Part shown: one piece after another, positions 53,200 through 62,229 of the stretch | Position numbering within the stretch: the first letter of the stretch is position 1 | Layout: every line of letters starts with the position of its first letter | Origin: Clostridiales bacterium | GTDB lineage: Bacteria > Bacillota > Clostridia > Oscillospirales > Oscillospiraceae | Direction: 5' to 3' | Assembly: GCA_021202515.1 (NCBI GenBank) | Contig: JAJQCW010000026.1 | Span: forward strand, 1 to 64,000 | DNA length: 64,000 nt | The notes under the pieces: model-generated | The model's input: only the letters and a program-made list of their open reading frames with translations | Database searches by the model: none | Told to the model about the DNA's origin: nothing | Position numbers and translations under genes: made by a program

Positions 53200-53381
53200 A
53201 TGCTTCACCTTCGTATATGGAATGTAGGCTCAAAAAAATGCGGAATACTCACAAAATCAATTTATTATACCAGAAAGTACGGAACGTGTCAATTTTGAAT
53301 TTGAACCGTTGGAAACAAACGCGGCAGTCTGTCGCAAAACGCCCCGTTTGTCGGAAAAGGGGAAACTGCCGTCGGTTTCGA

Positions 53382-53411
53382 TTGACAGCACAGGGGATTT
53401 TGTACTAAAAT
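53382..53411 (+). promoter_or_regulatory. promoter of the beta-CASP nuclease gene
   Basis: TTGACA (53382-53387), an 18-bp spacer and TAAAAT (53406-53411). The 284-bp gap 53200-53483 otherwise holds only the fabH leader. Confidence 0.7.
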
Positions 53412-53483
53412 AGAGGCAAGAAAACGGACACGTTTGACATTTTGCTGAAAATGTGCGAAAAACGAAGGAAAGAGGTGCCACGA

Positions 53484-55076
53484 ATGGAGCTTTGCTTTTA
53501 CGGAGCGGCCCACGCCGTCACCGGCTCCTGCCACTGCGTCTCCGCCAACGGGAAACACGTCCTGGTGGATTGCGGGTTGCAGCAGGGCAAGGATGAGATG
53601 GACAACCAGAGGTTTTATTTCTCCCCGGCGCTCATCGACGCGGTGCTGGTGACCCACGCCCACATCGACCACTCCGGCCGCCTGCCCCTGCTGGTGAAGG
53701 AGGGGTATCAGGGGCCGATTTACGCCACCGCCCTGACCTGTCAGTTGCTGGAAATTATGCTGCTGGACTCCGCCCACATTCAGGAGAGCGACGCCAAGTG
53801 GGAGAACCAGAAGGGCAAGCGGGCCGGGAAAGAGCCGGTGGAGCCGCTGTACACCGTCGCGGATGCGGAGGAAGCCATCCGGCGGCTGGTGCCGGTGAGC
53901 TACGGCCAGACACTGGAGCCGGTGGAAGGGTTCCGGTTCCGCATGACCGACGCGGGCCACCTGCTGGGCAGCGCCTATGTGGAGCTGTGGGTGAGAGAAG
54001 GAGCTGCGGAGAAGAAAATTGTCTTTTCCGGCGACATCGGCAACACGAATCAGCCCATCATCCGGGACCCCCAGCCCATCTCCGGCGCGGACTATGTGGT
54101 GATGGAGTCCACCTACGGGGACCGGAACCACGAGGGCGAGGGGGACTACACCACAGCCCTGGCGGAGATTCTGAACGACACCTTTGCCCAAGGGGGCAAC
54201 GTGGTCATCCCTTCCTTCGCCGTGGGCCGCACCCAGGAGCTGCTGTATTTCCTCCGGGAGATTCAGGAGCAGGGGCTGGTGACCTCCCGCCCGGACTTCC
54301 AGGTGGTGGTGGACAGCCCCCTGGCAACGAAGGCCACCCAAATCTTTTCCGGCGACCTGACCGGCTACCTGGACGAGGAGGCGCTGGCGCTCATTGACGA
54401 CGGGGTGTCGCTGTTCCAGGTGGATCACCTGCGGCTGTGCGAGAGCACCGAGGAGTCCAAGGCGCTGAACGAGGACACCACGCCCAAGGTCATCATCTCC
54501 GCATCCGGTATGTGCGACGCCGGGCGCATCCGCCACCACTTGAAGCACAACCTCTGGCGGAAGGAGTGCGCCGTGGTGTTCGTGGGCTATCAGGCCCAGG
54601 GGACCCTGGGCCGCTCCCTGCTGGAGGGGAAGAAGTTCGTCCGCCTCTTCGGGGAGGACGTGATGGTCAACGCCAAGATCATCAACTTCCGGGGCCTGTC
54701 CTCCCACGCCGGACACGACGATTTGGTGCGCTGGGCGCGGCAGTTTGACAGCCCCACGGAGATTTTCGTGGTCCACGGAGACGGCGCAGTCAGCGAGGGC
54801 TTCGCCGCGGAGCTGACCGGTCTGGGCTACCGCGCCCACGCCCCTCTCTGCCGGGAGGAGTACGACCTGCTCCGGGGCGCTGTGACCCGCCAGGGTGTCG
54901 CTCCCGTCAAAAAGAAGGAATCCCGCTGGCAGGAAGGCTCTGCCGCCTATCGCCGTCTGGAGGAGGTTGGCCGCCAGCTCATGGAGGTCATCCGCAAGAA
55001 CAAGGGCGGCACCAACAAGGATCTGGCAAAGTTCGCCGACCAAATTCGCGCCCTGATCCAGAAGTGGGACCGGTGA
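53484..55076 (+). CDS. beta-CASP metallo-beta-lactamase ribonuclease (CPSF/Ysh1-like)
   Basis: A 530-residue metallo-beta-lactamase nuclease. It has the motif 2 signature THAHIDHSGRLP, a DAGHLLGSAYVEL histidine, SGDIGNTNQPI (metal Asp) and the beta-CASP and RMMBL segments (SASGMCDAGRIRHHLKH, SSHAGHDDLVRWA). Enzymes of this group cleave RNA endo- or exonucleolytically. It is not RNase J (no J-type C-terminus) and the physiological RNA targets are unknown. GAGGTG precedes the ATG at 53484; earlier in-frame codons lack a binding site. The last ~70 residues carry a charged helical tail. Confidence 0.9.
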   Translation: MELCFYGAAHAVTGSCHCVSANGKHVLVDCGLQQGKDEMDNQRFYFSPALIDAVLVTHAHIDHSGRLPLLVKEGYQGPIYATALTCQLLEIMLLDSAHIQESDAKWENQKGKRAGKEPVEPLYTVADAEEAIRRLVPVSYGQTLEPVEGFRFRMTDAGHLLGSAYVELWVREGAAEKKIVFSGDIGNTNQPIIRDPQPISGADYVVMESTYGDRNHEGEGDYTTALAEILNDTFAQGGNVVIPSFAVGRTQELLYFLREIQEQGLVTSRPDFQVVVDSPLATKATQIFSGDLTGYLDEEALALIDDGVSLFQVDHLRLCESTEESKALNEDTTPKVIISASGMCDAGRIRHHLKHNLWRKECAVVFVGYQAQGTLGRSLLEGKKFVRLFGEDVMVNAKIINFRGLSSHAGHDDLVRWARQFDSPTEIFVVHGDGAVSEGFAAELTGLGYRAHAPLCREEYDLLRGAVTRQGVAPVKKKESRWQEGSAAYRRLEEVGRQLMEVIRKNKGGTNKDLAKFADQIRALIQKWDR

Positions 55077-55126
55077 GCCGCGTCTCAATTTCCGGGGAAA
55101 TTTGGGTGAAACGCCGTGAAAAAGCA

Positions 55127-55155
55127 TTGTCACCAAAGAGAATGTGTGGTAAAAT
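55127..55155 (+). promoter_or_regulatory. promoter of divIVA-like/fumB operon
   Basis: TTGTCA (55127-55132), a 17-bp spacer and TAAAAT (55150-55155), 31 bp before the ATG. Confidence 0.7.
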
Positions 55156-55185
55156 AAAAGAACTTCATGTTAGGGAGGCAACAAG

Positions 55186-56058
55186 ATGGTCGGAAATGTA
55201 GCGTTTCGCAGCGCCGCAATTGGCGGGTTCAACCGCAGCGACGTGATGAGTTATATTGAGAAATCTGTCCGTGAGAACACCGAGGCCCTGGAAGCGGCCC
55301 ACGCGGAGGCCGCCGCGGCCCAGGAGAAGGCGGAGGAACTGGACCGGCTGAACGCAGAGCTGAAAAACCAACTGGAGAGCCAGCAGGTCACAGTCAAGGC
55401 CCAGATGTACACCCTCCAGACGGAGATCCAGAAAATCGTCGCTGAGCGGGACAGCCTGAAGGACAAAGTGGATCAGATGGAGGTCATGGACCAGAAGATG
55501 CAGCAGATGGAGCAGCAAATTCAGGCTCTCCTGCGCACCGGCGACCAGCAGCGGGAGACCATCCAGCGGGTCCAGACCGCCAACGACGAGAAGGCCCAGC
55601 GCATTGCCGATTTGGAGGCCCAGGTGGAGAAGATGCAGGGCGATTCCGACGCCTACCATGTCCTGTGTGACAACGTGGGGCAAATCATGCTGGACGCGAA
55701 GTCCCGCACCACCCTGCTGGAGCAGAGCGCTCAGCAGGCTTACGACGAAAAGATGGCCGAGGCCCAGTCCGCCTATGACACCATCCTGGCCAACGCCACC
55801 GGCGACGCGGAGGAGGCCCGCCTGCGGGTGGAGACCCAACTGCGGCAGCTCCAGGGCGAAGTGAACAACCTGGTCTCCGGCGTGAACGACGCCGTGGCGA
55901 AGGCGCTGAGCGATGTCAGCGAAGTGCAGGCGCTGATTCAGGGCCTGAACGGGTACATGAACCAGTACGCCGGTGAGGAACCCACCCCGCAGGAGGAGCC
56001 GGTGGCGGAAGCGCTGCCGGAGGAACCCCTGCCGTTCCCGGAAGCTGCCAATGAGTGA
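55186..56058 (+). CDS. DivIVA-like coiled-coil protein
   Basis: A 290-residue protein. The N-terminal FRSAAIGGFNRSDVMSYIEK matches the DivIVA/GpsB membrane-binding motif (GYxxxxVxxFL region). Residues about 30-150 form a long coiled coil (EKAEELDRLNAELKNQLESQ and onward), and a second helical region continues to about 245. The end is acidic and Pro-rich. Such proteins bind curved membrane and organise the division site or poles. It overlaps fumB by 8 bp, so the two are coupled even though the functions differ. ylmH, a common divIVA neighbour, is 6 kb away here. Confidence 0.82.
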   Translation: MVGNVAFRSAAIGGFNRSDVMSYIEKSVRENTEALEAAHAEAAAAQEKAEELDRLNAELKNQLESQQVTVKAQMYTLQTEIQKIVAERDSLKDKVDQMEVMDQKMQQMEQQIQALLRTGDQQRETIQRVQTANDEKAQRIADLEAQVEKMQGDSDAYHVLCDNVGQIMLDAKSRTTLLEQSAQQAYDEKMAEAQSAYDTILANATGDAEEARLRVETQLRQLQGEVNNLVSGVNDAVAKALSDVSEVQALIQGLNGYMNQYAGEEPTPQEEPVAEALPEEPLPFPEAANE

Positions 56059-56632
56059 CCGGAACGTGCAGAGCGGCGGGAGCAAAACCTACCACCTCCG
56101 TTCGGAGGAACTGCGGGCCATGCAGCCCCAGCTCAACGCCGGAGACCGGGTGGTACTCAGCGGCACCATTTACACCGCCAGAGACGCGGCCCACAAGCGT
56201 ATCTTCGCCCTGCTGGACCAGGGGAAAGAGCTGCCCTTCCCGTTGCAGGACGCCATTGTCTACTATGCCGGTCCCACCCCCGCCCAGCAGGGAATGGCTG
56301 TGGGGGCCTGCGGCCCCACCACCGCCAGCCGGATGAACGGCTTTGCGCCCCGGCTGCTGGACCTGGGCCTGGGCGCCATCATCGGCAAAGGCCAGATGAG
56401 TGACGAGGTGGAGGCGGCCATGCAGCGCAATGGGTGCTGCTTCTTCGCCGCTGTGGGCGGCGCAGGGGCGCTGATCGCCCGGTGCATCGAGAAAGCGGAG
56501 GTCATCGCCTTCGACGACCTGGGTTGTGAATCCATCAAGCGTATGACCGTCCGGGAACTGCCCCTGACGGTGGCCATCGACTGCCACGGCGGGAACCTGT
56601 ACCGGACGGGGCGGGCGGCTTACCAGAGGTGA
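56051..56632 (+). CDS. fumB: fumarase class I beta subunit (Fe-S type)
   Basis: A 193-residue protein equal to the C-terminal domain of class I fumarase / tartrate dehydratase: VLSGTIYTARDAAHKRI, FPLQDAIVYYAGPTPA, GPTTASRMNGFAPRLLDLG and FFAAVGGAGALIA. With the alpha subunit (the Fe-S domain) it would interconvert fumarate and malate. No alpha gene lies upstream: the preceding gene is divIVA-like, which it overlaps by 8 bp. The start is the ATG at 56051, chosen because the family begins near here. An unlinked alpha subunit is required for function. Confidence 0.9.
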   Translation: MSDRNVQSGGSKTYHLRSEELRAMQPQLNAGDRVVLSGTIYTARDAAHKRIFALLDQGKELPFPLQDAIVYYAGPTPAQQGMAVGACGPTTASRMNGFAPRLLDLGLGAIIGKGQMSDEVEAAMQRNGCCFFAAVGGAGALIARCIEKAEVIAFDDLGCESIKRMTVRELPLTVAIDCHGGNLYRTGRAAYQR

Positions 56633-56638
56633 ACAAAG

Positions 56639-56670
56639 CGGGTTTCCCACGGCGTCGGGAGACCCGTTTT
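56639..56670 (+). terminator. terminator of divIVA-like/fumB operon
   Basis: CGGGTTTCCC with GGGAGACCCG (56639-56648 / 56657-56666, one G-T wobble), then TTTT. Confidence 0.85.
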
Positions 56671-56723
56671 TGCGGAACAACTGTCATGACTGGTATCCCA
56701 TTACGCAGCCATGCGCTTTTACC

Positions 56724-56785
56724 CCTCCGCTGTCAAGCGGCACTTCCGGGGCTTTGCCTGGGTTCCCATTAGGGGGCTAGAGGGA
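56724..56785 (+). repeat. dispersed GTCAAGCGGCACTT repeat, third copy
   Basis: CTCCGCTGTCAAGCGGCACT, then TCCGGGGCTTTG, similar to the elements at 19526-19552 (inverted) and 28426-28498. It lies in the 391-bp gap 56633-57023. Confidence 0.7.
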
Positions 56786-56862
56786 TGGTCAGTTGTCAAA
56801 CGATTGTTCTCAGCGGAAAATTTGTACTATATTGGGTAAAATTGCTGACCAAACAGCAAGTA

Positions 56863-56935
56863 CTATCCCCCCTCGCCTCCCCTGAAAGGGGAGGGGGGAC
56901 CATGCGTAAGCATGGTGGAGGGGTTTCCTGTTGGA
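56863..56935 (-). repeat. dispersed intergenic repeat (copy 2)
   Basis: Read on the minus strand: GGAAACCCCTCCACCATGC, then CTCCCCTTTCAGGGGAGGCG. It is homologous to 27043-27118, differing mainly in the inner hairpin. Confidence 0.75.
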
Positions 56936-56972
56936 ATCAATGACAAGGCTGATTCAAAGAGATAGCCAGAAT

Positions 56973-57001
56973 TGCACATTGCACATTGCTAATTGCACAT
57001 T
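56973..57001 (+). repeat. heptanucleotide-period array upstream of epimerase (locus D)
   Basis: ATTGCACATTGCACATTGCT followed by AATTGCACATT, with TTGC every 7 nt. Unlike the others it faces a gene start, 23 bp from the epimerase ATG and next to its ribosome binding site. Confidence 0.8.
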
Positions 57002-57023
57002 TTCACAGAGAGGAGCGTCATCC

Positions 57024-57905
57024 ATGAACATTACCCTGAAAAACGATCAGCTCACCGTCGTCATCAGCACCCTGGGTGCGGAGATCCAGAGCATGACCAC
57101 TGCGGAGGGCCTGGAGCTGATGTGGCAGGCGGACAAGGCCATCTGGGGCCGCCACGCCCCGCTGCTGTTCCCCATCATCGGGCGGCTGAAAGATCAGCAG
57201 TACACCCTGGACGGAGAAGTCATCTCCATCCATCAGCACGGCTTCGCCCGTGACACGGAATTTACCCTGGTGCAGCAGGACGAGACCTCCGCAACCTTCA
57301 CCATGGAGGACTCGGAGAGCAGCCGAAAGGTCTACCCCTTCGCCTTCTCCCTGACCGTCTCCTACACCCTCTCCGGGAACACGCTGACCAAGCGCCATAC
57401 CGTGGTCAACCGGTCCGACAAGGTGCTGCCCTACGAGATCGGCGGGCACGACGGCTACCGCACCTCCCTGCTCCCCGGCGAGGAGATGTCCGACTACTAT
57501 GTGGAGTTCCCCGGTCAGACCGCCATCCACCCCTTTGGCATGGACGAGCACTGCTTCCTGACCCCGGAGAAGCTGGACTATGCCCTGACAGACGGCGCGC
57601 TGCCCCTGCCCCCCAAGGTGGGCGGGCTGGACACCGTGGTACTGGAGAACCTGCCGGTGCATCAGGTCACGCTGGCCAACCGGAAGAACAGCGTCCGGGT
57701 GACGGTGGACTTTCCGGAGTTCGATTATCTGGGCATCTGGACCAAGCCGGTAGACTTCGACACCAATTATATCTGCATCGAGCCGTGGACGACCCTGCCA
57801 GAGTGTACCTTCGTCAGCAGCGAGCTGGCGGAGAAAGCGGGCATCCGTCTGCTCCAGCCCGGCCAGGGGGAGACGCTGAGCTATGACGTCACTGTGAGCT
57901 GGTGA
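57024..57905 (+). CDS. aldose 1-epimerase family protein
   Basis: A 293-residue galactose-mutarotase-fold protein with ISTLGAEIQSMTTAEGLELM near the start, LLFPIIGRLKD, HQHGFARDTEFTL carrying the catalytic-type His, IGGHDGYRT and the Glu in FICIEPWTTLP-like YICIEPWTT. It is of the GalM-related subgroup often annotated LacX-like rather than classic GalM. It would interconvert alpha and beta anomers of a sugar or sugar phosphate. GAGGAG precedes the ATG at 57024. The gap 57906-58151 downstream holds an inverted repeat. Confidence 0.9.
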   Translation: MNITLKNDQLTVVISTLGAEIQSMTTAEGLELMWQADKAIWGRHAPLLFPIIGRLKDQQYTLDGEVISIHQHGFARDTEFTLVQQDETSATFTMEDSESSRKVYPFAFSLTVSYTLSGNTLTKRHTVVNRSDKVLPYEIGGHDGYRTSLLPGEEMSDYYVEFPGQTAIHPFGMDEHCFLTPEKLDYALTDGALPLPPKVGGLDTVVLENLPVHQVTLANRKNSVRVTVDFPEFDYLGIWTKPVDFDTNYICIEPWTTLPECTFVSSELAEKAGIRLLQPGQGETLSYDVTVSW

Positions 57906-57973
57906 GAATTATTACTGGTCATCCTGGTGACTCACCTTCAACAGTTTTCATTCAAAAGTTTCCCCAAACTCCT

Positions 57974-58040
57974 GTAGGGGCGGCCCCTGGCCGCCCGGAA
58001 AACTACTCGCTGGATGCGGGCGGCCAAGGGCCGCCCCTAC
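57974..58040. repeat. 23-bp inverted repeat element
   Basis: Arms at 57974-57996 and 58018-58040 (starting GTAGGGGCGGCCC; one mismatch) flank a 21-nt centre. It resembles the GGGCGGCC palindromic repeats scattered in GC-rich Clostridia. Confidence 0.8.
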
Positions 58041-58151
58041 ACACGCCGTAATAAAAAAGAACTGCGTGTCTATTTGCACAAGAGAAGGTGGTTTTTTCAG
58101 GGAGTTGAGCAGAAGGAATACTCAAATCACTATTTTCTGGAGAGAGATACC

Positions 58152-58958
58152 ATGTGTGAGTTCTATGGATTTATCGGCTGCGGCAACATGGGCGCGCCCC
58201 TGGCGCGGGCCGCGGCAAAAACCCTGTCCGGCGGTCAGATCATGCTGGCCAACCGCACCCCCAGCAAGGCCGAGGCCCTTGCGGAGGAACTGGGCTGTCT
58301 GGTGGGGGAGAACGCCGACGTAGCCCGCCGGGCTGGGACCATTTTCCTGGGGGTCAAGCCCCAGATGATGGGGGACATGCTGAGCGGCATCGCTCCGGTG
58401 CTGGCAGAGCGGAAAGACCGTTTTGTGCTGGTGACCATGGCGGCGGGGCTGACCATCGCCCGCATCCGGGAGATGGCGGGGGGCGATTACCCCGTCATCC
58501 GCATCATGCCCAACACCCCCGCCTCCATCGGGGAGGGGATGATCCTCTACGCCGCCGAGGGCGTCACCGGGGAGGAATTGGAGCGCTTTTTGTACAACAT
58601 GGCGGCGGCGGGACGCTTTGACGCCCTGCCGGAGAGCCTCATCGACGCGGGGAGCGCCGTCTCCGGCTGCGGTCCGGCCTTCGTCTACCCCTTCATCGAG
58701 GCGCTGGCTGACGGCGCGGTGGCCTGCGGTCTGCCGCGGGCCAAGGCTCAGGAGTACGCCGCCCAGACTCTGGTGGGGGCGGCCAAGCTGGTGCTGGAGA
58801 GCGGCCAGCACCCCGGCGCATTGAAGGACGCGGTTTGCTCCCCCGGCGGCTCCACCATCGCGGGGGTCCGCGCACTGGAGCAGGGCGGGTTCCGCAGCGC
58901 CGCGACTGAGGCGGTCGTCGCCGCCTACGAAAAGACCAAGGCGCTGGGGAAACAGTAA
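58152..58958 (+). CDS. proC: pyrroline-5-carboxylate reductase
   Basis: A 268-residue NAD(P)H enzyme performing the last step of proline synthesis. The Rossmann start YGFIGCGNMGAPLARAAA is followed by FLGVKPQMM, VTMAAGLTIARI, VIRIMPNTPASIGEGM, and the C-terminal signature AVSGCGPAFVY with DAVCSPGGSTIAGVRALEQGG. GGAGAGAG precedes the ATG at 58152. proB follows after 27 bp. Confidence 0.96.
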   Translation: MCEFYGFIGCGNMGAPLARAAAKTLSGGQIMLANRTPSKAEALAEELGCLVGENADVARRAGTIFLGVKPQMMGDMLSGIAPVLAERKDRFVLVTMAAGLTIARIREMAGGDYPVIRIMPNTPASIGEGMILYAAEGVTGEELERFLYNMAAAGRFDALPESLIDAGSAVSGCGPAFVYPFIEALADGAVACGLPRAKAQEYAAQTLVGAAKLVLESGQHPGALKDAVCSPGGSTIAGVRALEQGGFRSAATEAVVAAYEKTKALGKQ

Positions 58959-58985
58959 GGAAAAATACGGAAGGAAACAATCAAC

Positions 58986-59762
58986 ATGAGAATCGTTGTC
59001 AAGGTCGGCACATCGACCATCGCCCACTCCACCGGGCGGTTGAACATTCGCCATATTGAGGAGCTGTGCAAGGTCCTCAGCGACCTGAAAAACGCCGGAC
59101 ATCAGGTGATTTTGGTGTCCTCCGGCGCGATCGGGATGGGAGTGGGCAAGCTGTCCCTGACCAGCCGACCCAAAGATATGTCCACCAAGCAGGCCGCCGC
59201 CGCCGTGGGCCAGTGTGAGCTGATGTACATCTACGACAAGCTGTTCACCGAGTACAACCATGTGGTGGCGCAGATCTTGCTGACCGGCGCCGACCTGGAC
59301 CACGAGAACCGGCGCACCAACTTCCAAAACACCCTGTCCCGGCTGCTGGAGATGGAGACGCTGCCCATCGTCAACGAAAACGACACCGTGGCCACGGAGG
59401 AAATATCCCTGGGGGACAACGACACCCTGGCGGCCATCGTCGCCAAGTGCGCCAGCGCCGACCTGCTGGTGCTGCTCAGCGACATCGACGGGCTGTACAC
59501 CGCCGACCCCCGGCGGGATTCCTCCGCCCGGCTGCTGCCCTTCGTCACCTACCTGTCGCCGGAAATTTACGCTCTGGCGGGGGAGAAGGGCAGCGAACTG
59601 GCCACCGGCGGCATGACCACCAAGCTCAACGCGGCGAAAACCGCCATGGAAAACGGCTTCGACATGGTCATCTCCAACGGCAGCCGCCCCGCCGACCTCT
59701 ACGATATCGTGGAGGGCAAGCCGGTGGGTACCCGCTTCATCGGGAAAACCGCCATTGTTTGA
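58986..59762 (+). CDS. proB: glutamate 5-kinase
   Basis: A 258-residue amino-acid-kinase-fold enzyme that phosphorylates glutamate, the first proline step. It has VVKVGTSTIA, SSGAIGMGVGKL, IVNENDTVATEEI, FGDNDTLAA-like LGDNDTLAAIVA and TGGMTTKLNAAKTA. It lacks the C-terminal PUA domain found in longer homologues; short forms are common in Firmicutes. GGAAGGAAAC lies before the ATG. The third gene, proA, is not next: a terminator follows. Confidence 0.95.
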   Translation: MRIVVKVGTSTIAHSTGRLNIRHIEELCKVLSDLKNAGHQVILVSSGAIGMGVGKLSLTSRPKDMSTKQAAAAVGQCELMYIYDKLFTEYNHVVAQILLTGADLDHENRRTNFQNTLSRLLEMETLPIVNENDTVATEEISLGDNDTLAAIVAKCASADLLVLLSDIDGLYTADPRRDSSARLLPFVTYLSPEIYALAGEKGSELATGGMTTKLNAAKTAMENGFDMVISNGSRPADLYDIVEGKPVGTRFIGKTAIV

Positions 59763-59788
59763 GCAAAAATCGTACAACATCCATGGAA

Positions 59789-59827
59789 CAAGGGCTGTAC
59801 CGAGGGAAATCGGTACAGCCCTTGTTT
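59789..59827 (+). terminator. proCB terminator
   Basis: A perfect 15-bp stem (59789-59803 / 59810-59824) with a 6-nt loop followed by TTT. Confidence 0.9.
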
Positions 59828-59885
59828 ACGTTATGGAAGCTGTGTGCGTGGCAATGGACCGCAGGCGTTCCCCGCCGGTTCATCG

Positions 59886-59921
59886 CACACTGCACATTGC
59901 ACATTGCACATTGCAAATTGT
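59886..59921 (+). repeat. heptanucleotide-period array abutting EF-G paralogue stop (locus E)
   Basis: Three TTGCACA-type units and a TTGCAAA in exact 7-nt steps, ending 1-2 bases before the stop (complement of 59923-59925). Confidence 0.85.
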
Positions 59922-59922
59922 T

Positions 59923-61986
59923 TTACTCGTTCAGCGCTTTGGCTTCGGCGATGGCCTTCTCCTGGGCGGCGGCGGGGCACTGCTCATAGCGGACGAAATG
60001 GAAGGTGAAGGAACCACGGCTCTGGGTCATGGCCCGCAGGTCGATGGCGTAGTTGCCCATCTCGGCCATGGGGACCTCGGCGCTGATGACCTGGTTGCCG
60101 CCCTCCACGGGGTCCATGCCCATGACGCGGCCACGGCGTTTGTTCAGGTCGCCCATGATGTCGCCCATGTAGTTGTCGGGCACCGTGACCTTCAGCTCGC
60201 CCACCGGCTCCAGCAGCACGGGGTTGGCGTCGGGCAAGGCGGCCTTATACGCCAACTGCGCGGCGGTCTTGAAGGCGATTTCGGAGGAGTCCACCGGATG
60301 GTAAGAGCCGTCGTACAGGGTGGCTTTCAGGTTGACCATGGGATAACCGGCCAGCACACCGTGGAGGCACGCATCCCGCAGGCCCTTTTCCACGGCAGGG
60401 AAGTAGTTCCGGGGCACGCTGCCGCCGAACACTTCCTCGGCAAAGACCATATCCTCAGACTCGTCGTTCGGCTCGAACCGCACCCAAACGTCGCCGTACT
60501 GGCCGCTGCCGCCGGTCTGCTTCTTGAACTTGCCCTGCTTGGAGACGGTCTTGCGGATCTTCTCGCGGTAGGGGACGCGGGGGGTCTCCAGGTTGACTTC
60601 CACACCGAAGCGGCTCTTGAGCTTGGCGCACAGCACGTCGATTTGGATGTCGCCCGCGCCGGAGACCACCACCTGATGGGTCTCGGCGTTGTTCTCCACG
60701 CTGAAAGAGGGGTCCTCTTCGTTCAGACGGTTCAGGCCCATGCCCACCTTGTCATCCTGGCCCCGCTTGACGGGGGAGATGGCCTTGGAGTAAACCGGCT
60801 CTGCGAAGGCGGGCGGGTCCAGACGGATGCCGTCCACGGAGAGGGTGTCGCCGGTCTTGAGCTTATCCATCTTGGAGATGGCGCCGATGTCGCCGGCGTT
60901 CAGCTCTTTCAGTTCGGTGGCCTTCTTGCCGCACATGGAGTACAGGCGGCCGATCTTCTCGTTGTCGCCGGTGCGCCCGTTGATGAGGGTCATATCGGGG
61001 GTCAGCTTGCCCCGCAGCACTTTCACATAGGAATATTTGCCATACTGGTCGGAGACGGTCTTGAACACATAAGCCACGGTGCTGCCCTCGGTGGAGACGG
61101 CCACCTGCACCGGCTCGCCGTCGGCGTCTACGCCGTTCATGGGGTCGGTGTTCATGGGATACGGGCCCATGGTGATGAGGCCGTGGAGCAGGGCCTCGGT
61201 GCCCAGCCCGGTCAGGGCGCTGCCGCAGTAGACGGGGGTGATGGTGCGCTCCTTCACGCCGGTGAGCATACCCTGGGCGACCTCTTCGGGGGTGAACTCG
61301 TGGCCGTCGAAGAACAGCTCCATGAACTCCTCGCTGGTCTCAGCCACGTTCTCCATCAGGGCGTCATAGGATTCTGCCAGGAAGTCCTCCTTGTCGGCGG
61401 GCACGTCCATGGCCTTGCTCTTGCCGCCGGTGACGCCATAAGCGCACTTGTTCAGCACGTCCAGCACGCCGTAAACCGCCTTGCTGTCGTCCCACAGGGG
61501 GGAGACCACAGGAGTGACCTGGCTGCCGAATTTCTCCTTCATCTCGTCCACCACGGCGTTGAAGTCGCCGTTCTCCTCGTCGGTCTTGGAGACGTAGATG
61601 ATGGTGGGGAGGTCGTGGGCACGAGCCGCTTTCCAGGCCCGCTCTGCGCCGACGGGAACGCCGCCCTTGGCGGGCAGGACGATGACCACCGCGTCGGCCA
61701 CGGTCAGGGCCTCGACCACCTCGCCGTCGAAGTCGAAGTTGCCCGGACAGTCGATGATGTTCAGCAGGCAGCCCTCGTACTGCACGGGGATGATGGAGGC
61801 GGAGATAGAGACCTGGCGCTTGATCTCCTCAGGATCATAGTCAGAAACGGTGTTGCCGTCGGTGGTCTTGCCCAGCCGCTGGGTGACACCGGTCACATTC
61901 AGCATACTTTCGGTCAACATGGTCTTGCCGGAGCCGCTGTGACCCAGCAGACAGACATTGCGGATTTGTTTGGCGGTGTAGCTCAT
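59923..61986 (-). CDS. elongation factor G-like GTPase (EF-G paralogue)
   Basis: A 687-residue five-domain translation-factor GTPase. G1 is GHSGSGKT (residues 15-22), G3 is IDCPGNFDF instead of the canonical DTPGHVDF, and G4 is YVSKTD instead of NKMD. These changes, and the start SYTAKQIRNVCLLGHSG, mark the FusA2-type paralogue rather than the housekeeping EF-G. Domains II-V follow (EVPGAGDIQIDVLCAKLKSR-like domain III, MGDIMGDLNKRRGRVMGM in domain V). It may act in ribosome recycling or under stress. A housekeeping EF-G is expected elsewhere. Confidence 0.92.
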   Translation of the reverse strand: MSYTAKQIRNVCLLGHSGSGKTMLTESMLNVTGVTQRLGKTTDGNTVSDYDPEEIKRQVSISASIIPVQYEGCLLNIIDCPGNFDFDGEVVEALTVADAVVIVLPAKGGVPVGAERAWKAARAHDLPTIIYVSKTDEENGDFNAVVDEMKEKFGSQVTPVVSPLWDDSKAVYGVLDVLNKCAYGVTGGKSKAMDVPADKEDFLAESYDALMENVAETSEEFMELFFDGHEFTPEEVAQGMLTGVKERTITPVYCGSALTGLGTEALLHGLITMGPYPMNTDPMNGVDADGEPVQVAVSTEGSTVAYVFKTVSDQYGKYSYVKVLRGKLTPDMTLINGRTGDNEKIGRLYSMCGKKATELKELNAGDIGAISKMDKLKTGDTLSVDGIRLDPPAFAEPVYSKAISPVKRGQDDKVGMGLNRLNEEDPSFSVENNAETHQVVVSGAGDIQIDVLCAKLKSRFGVEVNLETPRVPYREKIRKTVSKQGKFKKQTGGSGQYGDVWVRFEPNDESEDMVFAEEVFGGSVPRNYFPAVEKGLRDACLHGVLAGYPMVNLKATLYDGSYHPVDSSEIAFKTAAQLAYKAALPDANPVLLEPVGELKVTVPDNYMGDIMGDLNKRRGRVMGMDPVEGGNQVISAEVPMAEMGNYAIDLRAMTQSRGSFTFHFVRYEQCPAAAQEKAIAEAKALNE

Positions 61987-62229
61987 AGCTTGTTCTCTCC
62001 TTAAAATGTATGTTGTTTCAAGTCATACTCCCGCAAAAGGAGCAACTTGGGGATTCTGTGCCGGGGGAGTTCCGTTTCAAGTCATGTCCCATCATGCCCG
62101 GGGCAAGTCCGTTAGTCATTATACCTTAAATTCGCTTCTAATGCAATGGGTAAAACTGCGAAAATCAACAAAACTTTAAAAATTTACTTTTGAAAACGGT
62201 TTCATCACTGCTGTTCCTGCTGTATTTGG

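Noticed and set aside
61987-62229. tRNA or structured RNA in the gap between the EF-G paralogue and ylmH
   Set aside because: No cloverleaf, CCA end or conserved riboswitch core could be found; only short imperfect repeats were seen.
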